The notes: generated by a model not told the origin, from the sequence alone. Shown: positions 1 through 10,411, numbered from the stretch's first letter. The stretch is DNA of 64,000 bases from Tetmemena sp. SeJ-2015 (GCA_027382625.1 JAJKFJ010022828.1:186001-250000); one strand, 5' to 3'. Program-made: numbers and translations.

Positions 1-186
1 CGGCCACGCCCAACCCCCCGCCCCCGGCGGCCCGCCGAAAGACCGCCTCGCGCAGCGGGGGCGGCATGGGGGGTTTTCGGTGGGGCCTTCTCGTCCAGCA
101 GCGCGCCGGGCGGCGGGTCCGCCATGCATCCGGGCGGCGCAATTCCCCATAGGCCTCATCGCTTTTGGCGTCAGTTGGGCTCACCG

Positions 187-217
187 GTCGATATACTTTT
201 AATATATTTACGATAAC
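187..217. promoter_or_regulatory. AT-rich intergenic segment, possible promoter region
   Basis: This roughly 30-base stretch is strongly AT-rich (it contains CTTTTAATATATTTACG) inside sequence that is otherwise about two-thirds G+C or more. It lies just ahead of the first recognisable gamma-glutamyltransferase sequence, so a promoter or upstream control region is plausible. No clear -35/-10 pair can be assigned. The rest of positions 1-280 contains nothing I can identify; a possible minus-strand start at 125 runs off the window edge and is not recognisable. Confidence 0.25.
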
Positions 218-279
218 TCGGGGCCCCCGGCTGGCAAGCGTTTCCCCACGGGTCGCAAAAAAAAAAACGGGGAAGGGGC

Positions 280-1750
280 AGGGAAAGGGCAGAAGCAAAG
301 ACAAGGGCGACGGCAGCGGATCAGTGGTCACGTCGAAGTCCCGGTCAGCGGGGGGGGCTTGTCCGCGCGCTTGGCGGGGGGCGGCGCGGGCGCGCAAAAA
401 GCTGGTCGGCGGCAATCGGTTGATGCCCGGGGCGGGGGCCCCTTGCCCTGTCGGCGGTCGAACCCTGGATGTGGTGTGGGTGGCACGCTTCATGGTGATC
501 TGGCGGGCCGGGGAAAGCGCGCCGTGGCTGGATTTCCGGGGCGTGCTTGGGCGGGGCTGCCCCCGGGGATTACCCGACCGATCCCACCCTTCCCTCACCT
601 CGATGGGCTTTCCCCCCAGTCAAGGATTCGCCAATACCCAGGGGCCCCAAAGGCGATCACCGGGCCGGGGGCTGGGGCCCGGGCTTTCCAGCCTCCCGCT
701 ATGGCAGCAAAGCCCCTTTGGCCGAGACGCTGCACGGCCATCGCGTTTTGGGGAAAGCGGACCCGGCAAGCGGGTTCTGCACGCTTGATGATCGCTCGGA
801 AATGGCGATCCTGGCGAAGGACCCGGTATCTCATCGATTACCTCCCGGGGGGCGCGCCCCTGCAACCGGGCGAGACCCTAAAAACCCGGTCTTCCAAATC
901 CCCCTGCGCCGCTTTCCCAACAGGGCGCGGACTTTTTCTATCGGGGCGCCCTGGCGCGCGATCTGGTGGCCGATCTGCAGGAAAAGGGCACCCGGGATCA
1001 GCCTTAAAAAGACCTTTCCGCCTATGGGTCTGGGTTTATGCGCCGATGGAGGCGCAGCATCGCGGCCGACGCGGCCCCCGGCGAGAAAGGCGGCGGCCTG
1101 CGCCAGCGCGTCCCGCCCCGGCCAGCCCCCCGCGCCGGGCCCGGGGGCCGGAAACGGACCCCGGCGCTAAAAAAGCCTGGCCCAGGGCAACGGCACCCGC
1201 CCGGGGGCGTCGCCTCGGCGCTGGCGGCGGCGGGCCGGGAAAAGGGGGGCCGCCTTCTCCGTGACCTTTCGGGCCGGATCCCCCGCCGCGCAGGGGCCTG
1301 GTGCCGGCGTTACTTTTTCGACCCGCGCCCGGGCCTGCGCACCTCGATGCAGGGCGGCAAGCGGATCAATTCCTCGAACATGGTGCCCACGGTGGCGGTG
1401 CGCGACGGGCAGGCGGTCTTTGCGGTCGGCGCATCGGGCGGCGATCTGATCATGCCCTGTGTGTCGCAGATCGCGGCCCTGATGCTGGATTTGGGCCCTG
1501 ACGCTGGAAGGGCCTTCCCCCGCGCTTAACACGCCCGGGCCCTGCGCGCCGATCCGCGCCTCGCCCTCTGAAGGTCGCCAGGCCCCGGAATTCCTGTGGG
1601 TCCCAAAAGCCCCCCTGGCGTCCCTGGTCGGCTTCGGGGCCATCAATGACCCGGCGCTGCCATGGGGGGGGCGGGGGGGTCTGGGGCCCGCCGCGGATTT
1701 CAACTTAGCCCAAAACTTCCACAGGGGGGGCCGGGGGAGTGAACCCCCCG
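280..1750 (+). pseudogene. ggt: gamma-glutamyltransferase, heavily frameshifted
   Basis: Fragments of a gamma-glutamyltranspeptidase occur in order through several frames. The N-terminal part has VVTSKS and a damaged GGN segment near 300-480. A segment reading FFYRGALARDLVADLQEKG lies near 930-990. The C-terminal catalytic part near 1340-1500 contains GGKRINSSNMVPTVAVRDG and GASGGDLIMPCVSQIAALM. The family is a periplasmic or secreted N-terminal nucleophile hydrolase that cleaves gamma-glutamyl bonds of glutathione and processes itself into two subunits. No frame is open across the gene and poly-G/C runs are inflated, so sequencing error is the likely cause. The ends are approximate. Confidence 0.7.
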
Positions 1751-1757
1751 GCGGCTT

Positions 1758-2306
1758 TCAGCGGCCGCTGCCCTGGCGGAAGCAAAGCCGGGTCTCGGGT
1801 CCGGCCAGGGCAAGGAACTCCAGCAGATCGTCCCGCGCCAGCGCGGCGCACCCCGCCGTCGGCCCGTAATCGGGCCGTGCGACATGCAGGAAGATCGCGC
1901 TGCCAGCGCCGGGCAGGACCGGGGCGTCGTTATGGCCCAGAACGACGACGATGTCGTAAAGGCCGTCCGCGCGCCACATCTCTTCATGGCTGGCGGCGAA
2001 GGGCAGTTTCACGGGGCGGTTGTAATCGCGATGATCCGGCGCGTCGCACCAGCCGTCTTCGGGCGCGATTGGGCTGACGGGGAAAACGGTCGCCGGGGCA
2101 GCAAGCCGGTCTGCCCTGTACAGGACGCGCCGGATCGGCCAGGATCCGCGCGGGCTGATGCCGTCGCCTTCGCCCCGTTTCAGGGCAATGCCGCCACGGC
2201 CCACGGCGCAGGGCCAGACCCGGCCCGCGAACTCGGCGCGATGGCCGCCATCCGCGGCCTTGGAGACGATGAGGTCCAGCACAGGATCCTTTGCGACAAT
2301 GGCCAA
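1758..2306 (-). CDS. L,D-transpeptidase (YkuD-fold) family protein
   Basis: The product of about 180 residues ends in a YkuD-type signature, IFLHVARPDYGPTAGCAAL, which supplies the His and the nucleophilic Cys of L,D-transpeptidases. Upstream HRDYNRPVKLPF and YDIVVVLGHND fit the same small cytoplasmic or periplasmic family found in alphaproteobacteria. Family members cross-link peptidoglycan or attach proteins to it; no clear signal peptide is visible here. The start is uncertain: the frame opens with a TTG next to the tRNA gene and the first residues do not look natural, so an indel near the 5' end is likely. It converges with ggt. Confidence 0.7.
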   Translation of the reverse strand: MAIVAKDPVLDLIVSKAADGGHRAEFAGRVWPCAVGRGGIALKRGEGDGISPRGSWPIRRVLYRADRLAAPATVFPVSPIAPEDGWCDAPDHRDYNRPVKLPFAASHEEMWRADGLYDIVVVLGHNDAPVLPGAGSAIFLHVARPDYGPTAGCAALARDDLLEFLALAGPETRLCFRQGSGR

Positions 2307-2313
2307 GGGGGAG

Positions 2314-2389
2314 TGGTAGGCCCGGAGGGACTTGAACCCCCAACCGAGGCGTTATGAGCGCCCTGCTCTAACCGTTGAGCTAAGGCCCC
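2314..2389 (-). tRNA. tRNA-Ile2 (CAU anticodon, lysidine type)
   Basis: On the minus strand the D arm (TAGCTCAACGGTTAGAGCA), an anticodon arm with loop CTCATAA, a T arm with GGTTCAAGTCC, and an encoded 3' CCA are all visible. The CAU anticodon with this D arm and the GCTCATAACGC arm resembles E. coli ileX, a tRNA-Ile whose C34 is converted to lysidine to read AUA, more than elongator or initiator tRNA-Met. The 3' half of the acceptor stem (CGGGCCU) does not pair with the 5' half as written (GGGGCCT, in a long G run). That is probably a sequencing error, since AGGCCCG would pair perfectly. Confidence 0.88.
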
Positions 2390-2449
2390 CCGGGCCCCGG
2401 GCCCAAAAAAAAACGGGGCCGGAGGGCGGGGCGGGGCCGGCGCAGGGGG

Positions 2450-3162
2450 GTGGGTGGGCCGGGGCTGTCAGGACGGCTGGTCCAGCCAGTGGCCGTGTCC
2501 GACTGGGTGTAGCGCGTCACCTCGCGCGGGACGAAATCCAGCGACAGGCCTTCGGCAACCCTCCGGTCACGGCCCCCCTCGCGCCATCCCAGTCGATCAG
2601 GTTCAGGGCGTTCTGCCCCCGCACCGGGGGGGGGTTTCCCCCCCAGCCAGCGTTGGCCCCCCACCGGCGGATAGGGGGCCGCCGCCCAGGGGAGTGGGCA
2701 AGGGGCCGGCCCGGCCCCGGCCCCCCAGCGTGCCCCCCGGCCCCCGGGTGGCATTTGTCGGATTGCGGGGGCAGGTGCAGCGGATGGGGCATGGCCACGA
2801 CGCCAACTGGCCAGAGCGGGTTTTTTAGCCGCGCCAGCACCCGCGCCATGGGGTCGCCCTGTAGGCGGCCGGTCACAAGGACGGGGGAGGCCGGCCGCAG
2901 GTGCCGGCCCAGGCCCAGCCAGCCCCAAGGCCGCCGGCACCAGAAAAGGGGGAATTTCCAAGGGCTGCGGGCCGGGAAACCAGGCCGGCCCGGGCAGGGG
3001 AAACCGCCAGCGCCGCAGCCGGGCGGAATTGCGAGGCCAGCGCGCGCTGCGTCAGGTCGCCCCAGTCCGGCACACGGACCCCGCGCTTGTTGGACGGGCC
3101 TCAGGGAGCCCCGGCCGCTCCATGCCGAAATGCAGATCGGAGATGTGAAGAAGGCGCGCCAT
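2450..3162 (-). pseudogene. calcineurin-like metallophosphoesterase, frameshifted
   Basis: The minus strand starts at 3162 with MARLLHISDLHFG, the D-x-H metal-binding block of calcineurin-like phosphoesterases. In another frame it continues with GDLTQRALASQF, the second metal block (GDLT), and later with NPLWPVGVVA and a C-terminal LNLIDWDG. At least three frame changes occur in this homopolymer-rich stretch, so the 3' end is only approximate. Family members are dinuclear-metal phosphodiesterases or phosphatases (cAMP- or UDP-diacylglucosamine-hydrolase-like); the substrate cannot be deduced. It lies directly downstream of the lipid-kinase-like gene on the same strand, suggesting co-transcription. 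Confidence 0.65.
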
Positions 3163-3249
3163 CCGGGAGGCCCCAAACCCTCTTTCCCCGGCCCAGGGGC
3201 CCGTCGAGCCCGGAAGCCAAACCCGCCCCAGGCAGGCAAGGGCCCCCGG

Positions 3250-4085
3250 CGGCCCCACCCGCGGCCTTGGGGGGGATGCGGAAATGAAAGGGGCGCTCAC
3301 TTTTTGCGCCGCCATCGCGGGCGATGGTGCGGCGCTTGCTGCGGGTTTCCACCAGAACCTCGCTTGCGCCTTCCAGCGTGAAATCGCGATAGGGCTGGGC
3401 GCGGCGCAGGGCCATCTTCAGCGCGAAGACCAGAAGCCGCCAGCGCCCGTTTCCGGGGCGAGAAAACCCCGCCCTCGCGGGTCAGGTCGGCGCCTTCTGT
3501 CATGCCGTATTGGTCTAGCTGGAAGGCGTTCTGCGCCAGAAAGACCATCGGGCTGCGGACATATGTGGCGCGGCCATCGACGGTGATGCGCAGGTGGCTG
3601 GGCCGGTCATAGGTGCACAGGATGCGTAACGCCGACCAATAGGCGGCCAGGCGCGAGCGGCCAAATCTGGCATAGGCTGCCTCGCGCTGGTGCAGAAGCG
3701 CGGGGTAAAGGCCCAAGCTCGCGTTGTTCAGGAACAGGCGGCCATTCACCTCGGCCACATCGACCGCGGCGACATCGCCCGACACCAGCGCCGCGACGGC
3801 GGCTTGCGGGTCTTCGGGCAGGCCCAGGCTGCGGGCGAAGAAATTGAACGTGCCAAGGGAACGATTCCCATCGCCGCTGCGATCGGCCAGCGCCTCGGCG
3901 CATGGTGATCGGCCATCGCCGCACCGCGCGATCAGGTGGCGGACCGGTCGCGGGCGCGCCGCCTCAAGGCGGGCCTTGCCCGGGATCGCTTGCCGCTCAG
4001 CCCGGGCGGCGGGGTCAAGACCGGTCGGTCGCACGGCGGTCTTGCCCGATCCGGCATTGGCCAGAAAGGTGACGGGTCCCTGCAT
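3250..4085 (-). CDS. diacylglycerol kinase family lipid kinase, frameshifted
   Basis: The gene starts at 4085 (MQGPVTFLANAGSGKT) with a good ribosome binding site, AGGAG, just upstream. The glycine-rich N-terminal block and GTFNFFARSLGLPEDPQAAV (a GT(x)NxFAR-like nucleotide block), followed by FLNNASLGLYP, match the DAGK catalytic and accessory domains of YegS/DgkB-type kinases. Most of the catalytic part reads in one frame, with damage in residues 20-60. The C-terminal part (LRRAQPYRDFTLEGASEV, ETRSKRRTIARDGG) is in another frame, with the break near 3450. Such enzymes phosphorylate diacylglycerol or related lipids at the inner membrane. It is divergent from purM, 138 bases away. Confidence 0.75.
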
Positions 4086-4223
4086 CCTGATCTCCTGCCG
4101 TTGCGCACTTGCCTGATTGGAGGGGCAACGCCGCGCGCGGCGCTGTGGTTCCCGGCTTTGTTGCAGCCGCGCGGCACTTGGCGTATGGGGGCGGCAGATG
4201 CGGGATGAACGGGGACGCGCGCG

Positions 4224-5290
4224 ATGGTGAAGGGTCCGAACGGGGCAGGGCATAACGGTCTGACCTATGCCGAGGCGGGGGTCGATATCGACGCGGGCAA
4301 CCGCCTGGTCGACCGGATCAAGCCCGCCGCCAAGGCGACAAGCCGCGCCGGGACCATGGGCGGGCTGGGCGGTTTTGGCGCGCTGTTCGATCTGCGCGCG
4401 GCGGGCTATCAGGACCCGGTTCTGGTGGCCGCGACCGATGGCGTCGGCACCAAACTGCGCATCGCCATCGACACGGGCAATGTGGACACGATCGGGATCG
4501 ACCTTGTCGCCATGTGCGTCAACGATCTGGTCTGTCAGGGGGCCGAGCCGCTGCTCTTCCTCGACTATTTCGCCACCGGCAAACTCGACGTCGATCAGGC
4601 CACCCGCATCATCGACGGCATCGCACTGGGCTGCGAACGCTCGGGCTGCGCGCTGATCGGCGGGGAAACCGCCGAAATGCCGGGCATGTATCACAAGGGC
4701 GATTTCGACCTCGCCGGATTCGCCGTCGGCGCGATGGAGCGCGGGCAGGACCTGCCGCGCGGCGTGGCCGAGGGCGATGTGCTCTTGGGCCTTGCGTCGA
4801 ATGGCGTCCATTCCAACGGCTATTCCTTTGTACGCAAGGTGGTGGAACTGTCGGGCTGGCTTGGGCGACGCCTCGCCTTCTCGGAGGGCAGCTTGGGCGC
4901 GGCCTGCTGGCCCCGACCCGCCTTTACGTCAAACAGGCCCTCGCCGCGATCCGCGCGGGCGGGGTCCACGCGCTGGCCCATATCACCGGCGGCGGCCTGA
5001 CCGAGAACCCGCCCCGCGTCCTGCCCGAAGGGCTGGCCTGTGAAATCGACCTGACCGCCTGGACCTTGCCCCCGGTGTTCCGCTGGCTGGCCGAGACGGC
5101 GAACATGGCCGAGGGCGAGCTGCTGAAGACCTTCAACTGCGGCATCGGTCTGGTGCTTGCGGTCGAGGCCGAGCGGGCCGAGGCGCTGTCGGCCCTGCTG
5201 GCGGGCATGGGCGAGACGGTCTGCACCCTGGGCCGCATCGTCGCCGCCGAGGGCGGCGAGGGCGTGGTCTACAAGGGCCGCCTGCTGTGA
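4224..5290 (+). CDS. purM: phosphoribosylformylglycinamidine cyclo-ligase, one frameshift
   Basis: PurM catalyses ATP-dependent closure of FGAM to AIR, the fifth step of purine synthesis. The N-terminal half ([43 protein letters not shown]) and C-terminal half ([29 protein letters not shown]) are characteristic of AIR synthetase, and the combined length of about 355 residues is normal. The halves are in different frames, with the break near 4870-4900, most likely a sequencing indel. The start ATG at 4224 is the first one ahead of the conserved N-terminus. The TGA stop overlaps the purN GTG start in a GTGA, indicating translational coupling. Confidence 0.93.
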
Positions 5291-5871
5291 GTGCAGCGCA
5301 GAAGCGCGTTGCCATCCTGATCTCGGGCGGCGGCTCGAACATGATCCGCCTGGTTGAAGGCATGGGGCCGGACCATCCGGCGCGACCCGTGCTCGTGCTG
5401 TCGAACGATCCCGCTGCCGCCGGTCTGGCGCGGGCGCAGGCGCTGGGCGTGGCGACGGCGGCGGTGGATCACCGCCCCTTCGGCCGCGACCGCGCTGGGT
5501 TCGAAGCCGCGCTGTTGCAGCCGCTTCTGGCGGTGGAGCCTGACATCATCTGTCTTGCCGGGTTCATGCGGGTGCTTACCCCGTGTCGCGCGTTTGCGGG
5601 CGGATGCGAACTCATCCTGCCGCAGCCCGTCTTGCATCGACCTGCCGGCGCTTAGCGGCGATGCCCGAGGCGCGCCGATGCCAGCTGATCCCTGCGATCT
5701 TGAGTTCGCCCTGGCGCGCACCTGTCCAGGCGCGGCGGCATTCCGTCTACCAGGCCCGCTGAACGGGACGAGACGCTGGCGCAGCGCGTGCTGACGATGG
5801 AACACCGGCTTTATCCGGCGGTGCTGGCGCGCTTTGCCGCCGGGGATCGCCGCCCGGTGCTGCTGCCCTAG
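5287..5871 (+). CDS. purN: phosphoribosylglycinamide formyltransferase, frameshifted
   Basis: PurN transfers a formyl group from 10-formyl-THF to GAR in the third step of purine synthesis. The N-terminus, VAILISGGGSNMIRLVEG, carries the phosphate-binding glycine loop. ICLAGFMRVLTP leads into the catalytic region, where the frame breaks near 5580. The stretch that should carry the catalytic His/Asn/Asp (5590-5750) is scrambled across frames, while the tail TLAQRVLTMEHRLYPAVLA is clear and ends at 5871. The GTG start overlaps the purM stop. Damage looks like several indels in a poor-quality patch. Confidence 0.85.
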
Positions 5872-5913
5872 GCGGCGCGATTTTTCCACGAAAAATCAGG
5901 GGCGCGCGCGGGA

Positions 5914-6263
5914 TCAGCCGTGCGGGCCGGAGGGGCGGGTCAGCACGAAAGCCGCGCCCAGGCCGATCAACAGGCCCTGCGCGAGCAGGAGTTTCCAGGG
6001 CAGGCCGGCGATCAGGCTGGCCAGAAAGACCAGGCCCATCATGCTGACTGCCAGCGCCTTGGCGCGGGGCCGGATCGCGCCATGGACCTGCCAGTCGCGG
6101 ATCGGCGGCCGAACAGCGGATGTGCGATCAGCCAGCCGCAGCCGGGACGGCTGGCGAACAGGCGCGGCGACCAGAAGGAAGGGCGTCGTCGGCAGGACCG
6201 CAGCACCACGCCAGCCCCCGAGGGCAGGAACAGCAGACCCGAGGCCAGCCAGATCCCGCGCAT
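5914..6263 (-). CDS. DUF454 / YbaN family inner-membrane protein, frameshifted
   Basis: A short membrane protein of about 115 residues. The N-terminal helix MRGIWLASGLLFL and the family motif LPTTPFLLVAA are in different frames. An IAHPLFG segment, IRDWQVHGAIRPRAKALAV and two C-terminal hydrophobic segments (MMGLVFLASLIAG, LLLAQGLLIGLGAAFVL) follow the DUF454 pattern. The function of DUF454 is unknown. At least two frame changes lie between 6110 and 6240. The gene is divergent from rnd and convergent with purN. Confidence 0.75.
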
Positions 6264-6428
6264 GTCGCTGCTCCGTCTTGTGTCGGGCGAGCGTGCCCGC
6301 GCGCGCGCCCATGGCACAAGCCCCCGCACAGCCCCGAGACCGGGGGAGAAGTTCTTTCCTTTCGCGCCCGCCGCCCCTATAGCGGAAAACGCTGCGGGAT
6401 GACCCCGCGACCGCCGGAAAGGGCCGCG

Positions 6429-7561
6429 ATGCGCACGATTACCACGACCGAAGACCTTGCCGCCTTCTGTGCGGCGGCCAAAGACCAGCCTACGTCACCA
6501 TCGACACGGAATTCCTGCGCGAGCGGACCTATTGGTCCAAGCTCTGCCTGATCCAGATGGCGCTTCCCGGCAAGACCGGCGATGCGGTCCTCGTCGATCC
6601 GATCGAAGGCGACGGGATGAGCCTCGAGCCGCTTTATGACCGGCTCAACGATCCGGCGACGGTCAAGGTCTTCCATGCGGCACGGCAGGATCTGGAGATC
6701 TTCTTCGTCGAGGGCCGCTGCTTCCCGAAACCCCTGTTCGACACCCAGGTCGCCGCCATGGTCTGCGGCTTTGGCGAGCAGGTCGGATATGAGACGCTGG
6801 TGCGCCGCATCGCCAAGGCCAGCCTCGACAAGACCTCGCGCTTCACCGACTGGTCGCGGCGTCCGCTGTCCGAGGCGCAGAAGGATTATGCCATCGCCGA
6901 TGTCACCCATCTGCGCGAGATCTATGAATGGCTGGCGGCGCAGTTGAAGAAGAACGGCCGCGCGCCCTGGGTCGAAGAGGAACTGAGCGTCCTGACCGAT
7001 CCGGCGACCTATACGATCCTGCCGGAAGAGGCCTGGCTGCGGATCAAGACCCGCACCACCTCGGGCCGCTTTCTGGCCGTGGTGCGCGAACTGGCGCGGT
7101 TCCGCGAGACCTATGCCCAGACCCAGAACGTGCCGCGATCCCGCGTGATGAAGGACGATGCGCTTCTGGAACTGGCCTCGACCCGGCCGCAGTCGTTTGA
7201 GGACTGGCCGGTCGCGGCTTTTCTGCGCGACCCCAAGCCGAGATCCCCGGGAGGGAATTCTTGCGGCGGTGAAGGCGGGCTTGGAGGCGGCCGAAGACCT
7301 GCCGCGCGTCGACCAGCCCGCCGACCAGCCGCAGGCAATGGCGCGCTGGCGATCTTTTGCGGGTTTCTAAAGCCAAATCGGAAAGCTTGGGCGTGGCGCC
7401 GCGGCGGGATCGCCTCGGCGGCGGAACTGGACGCCATCGCAGCGGGCGCGCGCACATCGAGGCGCTGATCGGGCTGGCGTGCGCGGGGCTGGCAAAGGAT
7501 CGCGCGGTTGAAGGGCGAGTGCGCTGTCGGCCGGAGCGATGCGGGTGCGGTTCAGGGCTGA
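6429..7561 (+). CDS. rnd: ribonuclease D, frameshifted
   Basis: RNase D is a 3'-5' exoribonuclease of the DEDD superfamily that trims tRNA precursors. Exo I (YVTIDTEFLRE), Exo II (FHAARQDLEIFF) and Exo III (YAIADVTHLREIYEWL) are all present with their acidic residues, followed by an HRDC-like region. The start MRTITTTEDLAAF is in one frame and the core in another, with a break near 6490. Further breaks fall near 7230-7260 and after 7350, where SKAKSESLGVAPRR and AAELDAIAAGAR mark the C-terminal domain. The tail ALKGE-like segment ends at the TGA at 7561. Normal length would be about 385 residues, which fits this span. Confidence 0.88.
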
Positions 7562-7644
7562 AGCGTCTCTGTCCCGCGGGGCCTCCGGGGAAGTGTTTGG
7601 CCAGGTTTCGGCAAGCGCCGGGCCGAAGGAATCGGCGCGGGACC

Positions 7645-8078
7645 CTAGCGCGGGCACGCGGGCGTTGGGTCGCGCCTGCACGACGATCTGCGCACGTTTC
7701 CAGCTGATGTTCGACAGGCTGATCGCCGCGTACCTCGCGCGAGCGCGCGTGTTCACATCGGTGGTTCTCGACGGCGGGAACAGCGCGGAACTCCAGCACC
7801 AGAACGCCGTCTTGGACAGGGCAGCGGCACCAGTTCGGCCTTCCACCAGCCCTGCGTCGGGGTGCGGCCGTGGCGCGCACGAGGGCGCCGGTCGGGATCG
7901 GTTCCACACCCATGCCGATGACATCGGCCACCAGGGCGCGGCCGTCCTGGCTCTCGGGCAGACACCTTCTGGGCGGGCTGCGAGCGCCGAACCAGTTGAA
8001 AGGGTTCAGCTTGCTGTCGCGCATTCCGCCGCAGCCGGCCAGCGTCGCCACAAGCAAAAAGACTGTCAGACGCTTCAT
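7645..8078 (-). CDS. putative lipoprotein, hypothetical, frameshifted
   Basis: The N-terminus MKRLTVFLLVATLAGCGGMR is a lipoprotein signal with lipobox LAGC, so the mature protein would be lipid-anchored in the envelope. It continues with DSKLNPFNWFG and, across frames, ALVADVIGMGVEPIPTGAL, GVLVLEFRAVP and a C-terminal segment rich in Val/Ser/Asn. I recognise the pattern only as a conserved hypothetical of Rhodobacteraceae; no enzymatic motif is visible. A GAACGAAGGAGCCGGG sequence upstream gives a strong ribosome binding site. Frame breaks lie near 7850-7960 and near the C-terminus. It is divergent from sufE. Confidence 0.62.
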
Positions 8079-8203
8079 TCCCGGCTCCTTCGTTCCCCTG
8101 CCTTGGCTAGCCCATGGCGCGGCTTTTGAAAAGCACCCGTTTCCCCCGCTCTGGACCTTTGGCGGCGATGGGATTACCTGAAAGGCCGCAAGGGAGCCCC
8201 GCC

Positions 8204-8618
8204 ATGGCCACGCAAGCCTTTGAAGACATCGCCGAAACGCTGGAATTCCTGGACGATTGGGAAGACCGCTACCGCCATGTGATCGAGCTGGGCAAGGCGA
8301 TGCCACCCCTCGACGATGCCTTCAAGGTGCCGGCTTACAAGGTTGATGGCTGTGCCAGCCAGGTCTGGCTGCGGCCGCGGCTGGAGGGCGGGCGGTTCGA
8401 TTTCGAGGGCGACAGCGATGCGATGATCGTGCGCGGGCTGATCGCCATTCTGCACGCGCTGTATTCCGGTGTGGCGGTGGCCGAGGTGGGCCGCATCGAC
8501 GCCCCGGTGGAGCTGGGGCGGCTGGGGCTGAACGACCATCTGTCGGCGCAGCGGTCGAACGGGCTGCGCGCCATGGTCGAGCGCATCCGCAAGACGGCGG
8601 CCGAGGCGCAAGGGCTAG
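8204..8618 (+). CDS. sufE: SufE family Fe-S cluster assembly protein
   Basis: SufE accepts persulfide sulfur from the desulfurase SufS and stimulates Fe-S cluster building. From ATG 8204 the protein reads MATQAFEDIAETLEFLDDWE, then GKAMPPLDDAFKVP and KVDGCASQVWLRP, where C is the conserved sulfur-accepting cysteine. LGLNDHLSAQRSNGLRAMVE is the typical C-terminal block. The length of about 138 residues matches the family. As written the frame runs on to 8668 with unlikely residues; a one-base indel near 8610 would end it at the TAG at 8616-8618. Its 3' end abuts that of the convergent aminopeptidase gene. Confidence 0.9.
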
Positions 8619-10411
8619 ATTCCGGCAGGCTGACCAGCCAATCCAGCGTTCGCCCGCGCGCGAGGTGACAATTTCGCAAGGGTTTCCGCGTGATAGGCGT
8701 TGAGCCAGTCGTTCCGTGGCAGCACTGGACCGCACCAGGCGCAAATCGAGGGACAAAGGTCAGCGTCTCAAGCCAAGCTGATTTTGGGGATCGCCGCCGG
8801 CAGGGCAGGGGCCTCGCGCACCACGATCAGGTTTTCAAGCCGGATGCCAAAAGCGCCCTCACGGTAATAGCCCGGCTCGTTCGACAGGATCATCCCCGGC
8901 TCCAGCGGCACCTCGGAAATGCGCGACAGGCGTTGTGGGCCTTCATGGACCGACAGGAAGGCGCCGACGCCATGGCCGGTGCCATGGTCGAAATCCTGGC
9001 CCTCGACCCAAAGCGCGAAGCGCGCCAGCGGATCAAGGTCTCGGCCCGACAGGCCCAGGGGCCAGCGCACCCGGCTGATGGCGATCAGCCCCTGCAGCAC
9101 GCGGGTATATTGCACCCGCGCCTCTTCGCCGGGGTCGCCCACGGCCACGGTCCGGGTGATGTCGGTCGTGCCATCAAGATATTGTGCGCCGGAATCGACC
9201 AGCAACAATTCGTTGCGATGGAGTGCGCGGTCCGTCTCGCGCGTGACGCGGTAATGCATGATCGCGCCATTGGGGCCGGAGCCGGAGATGGTGTCAAAGC
9301 TGATGTCATGCAGCGCATTGGTCGCGCGGCGATAGCCTTCCAGCGCGGTGACGACGGAAATTTCGGTCAGACCTTCCGGGTCCTGGCGATCCAGCCAGCA
9401 CAGGAATTCCACCATGGCGGCGCCGTCGCGCAGATGCGCCTCGCGCATGCCCGCGATCTCGGCGGCGGTTTTCCTGGCTTTCGGAAGGCGGCAGGGATCG
9501 TCGCCCCAGGCGATGTCGATTCCGGCCTCGCGCAATTCGTTGGCCACGGCCAGCGGCGCCGTGGTCCGGTCGACGCGGACCGGGCCTTGCAGCAAGCGCA
9601 GGGCAGGCACAAAGGCCGTCGGCGGGCGGGAAGTGACATCGGGGCCAAGATGGGCGCGGACCGTGTCATCCAGTTTGGCAGCATCGGCGAACAGGCTGAC
9701 GCGGCCGTCTTCGAACAGGATCGCGAAGCCATGCAGGATCGGGTTGCGCGGCACATCGGCGCCGCGGATGTTCAACAGCCAGCACAGGCTGTCGGGCAGG
9801 GTGATCACCGCCGCCCTCTGGCCCTGGGCGCGCAGCGCCGCTGCCAGGCGGGCACGCTTTTCGGCGCTGGTCTCGCCTGCCAGTTCATCGGGGTGGGCGA
9901 AGGCGCGGCCAAGGGGGGCGTCTGGCTGATCTGGCCAGATCGCATCGACAAAATTCCTGCAAGACCGCAGGGTTACGCCGGATCCCTCAAGTGACGCCCG
10001 AAGCTTGGCGATCTCGTCCTCGGTGTGCAGCCAGGGGTCGAATCCAATCTCTCCGCCGGAAAGATTGTCCTTGATCCAGTCGCCGGGCTTTACCTCGGGC
10101 CAGGGCACAGGTGTGAAGACGGCAAGATCGACCTGGGCCTTGACCTGTGTGCGGTAGCGCCCGTCGATGAAGACCCCGGCCTTTTCCGGCAACACGACGC
10201 AAAAGCCCGCCGATCCGGTGAAGCCGGTCAGCCATTGCAGCCTTTCGTCGCGGGCGGCGACATATTCGCCCTGATGCGCATCGGCGCGCGGCACAAGAAA
10301 GCCGGCCAGCCCTTCGGCCCGCAGGACCTCGCGCAGCGCGGCCAGACGCGGCGGGCCCTGTTCGGGCGAGGCATGGCTTTCAAAGGTCTGAAACACGTCC
10401 TGCCCCTTCAT
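8615..10411 (-). CDS. pepP: Xaa-Pro aminopeptidase (M24B, PepP), C-terminal frameshifts
   Basis: This metallopeptidase removes N-terminal residues ahead of proline. The first creatinase-like domains include RLAALREVLRAEGLAGFLVP and GFTGSAGFCVVL. The M24 domain has the metal ligands: Asp in LLVDSGAQYLDGTTDITRTV, His in HGTGHGVGAFLSVHEG, and Glu in LSNEPGYY and IRLENLIVV. The main frame stops at 8768, but the conserved C-terminal extension continues in other frames: FVPLDLRLV-like sequence near 8740-8760, then DWLNAYHAETLAKLSPR at about 8660-8715. The true gene therefore runs to about 8615, for a normal length of about 600 residues. It lies 30 bases downstream of cobT on the same strand. Confidence 0.9.

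Noticed and set aside
1..125. A possible minus-strand coding start (MADPPPGALLDEKAPP) running off the left edge
   Set aside because: The sequence is in the worst-quality region, only about 40 codons are visible and no family is recognisable.
8615..8756. A small cysteine-rich orphan protein (CPSICAWCG start) on the minus strand
   Set aside because: Its second half, DWLNAYHAETLAKLSPR, is the conserved C-terminus of the Xaa-Pro aminopeptidase, so it is a frameshifted end of that gene, not a new one.
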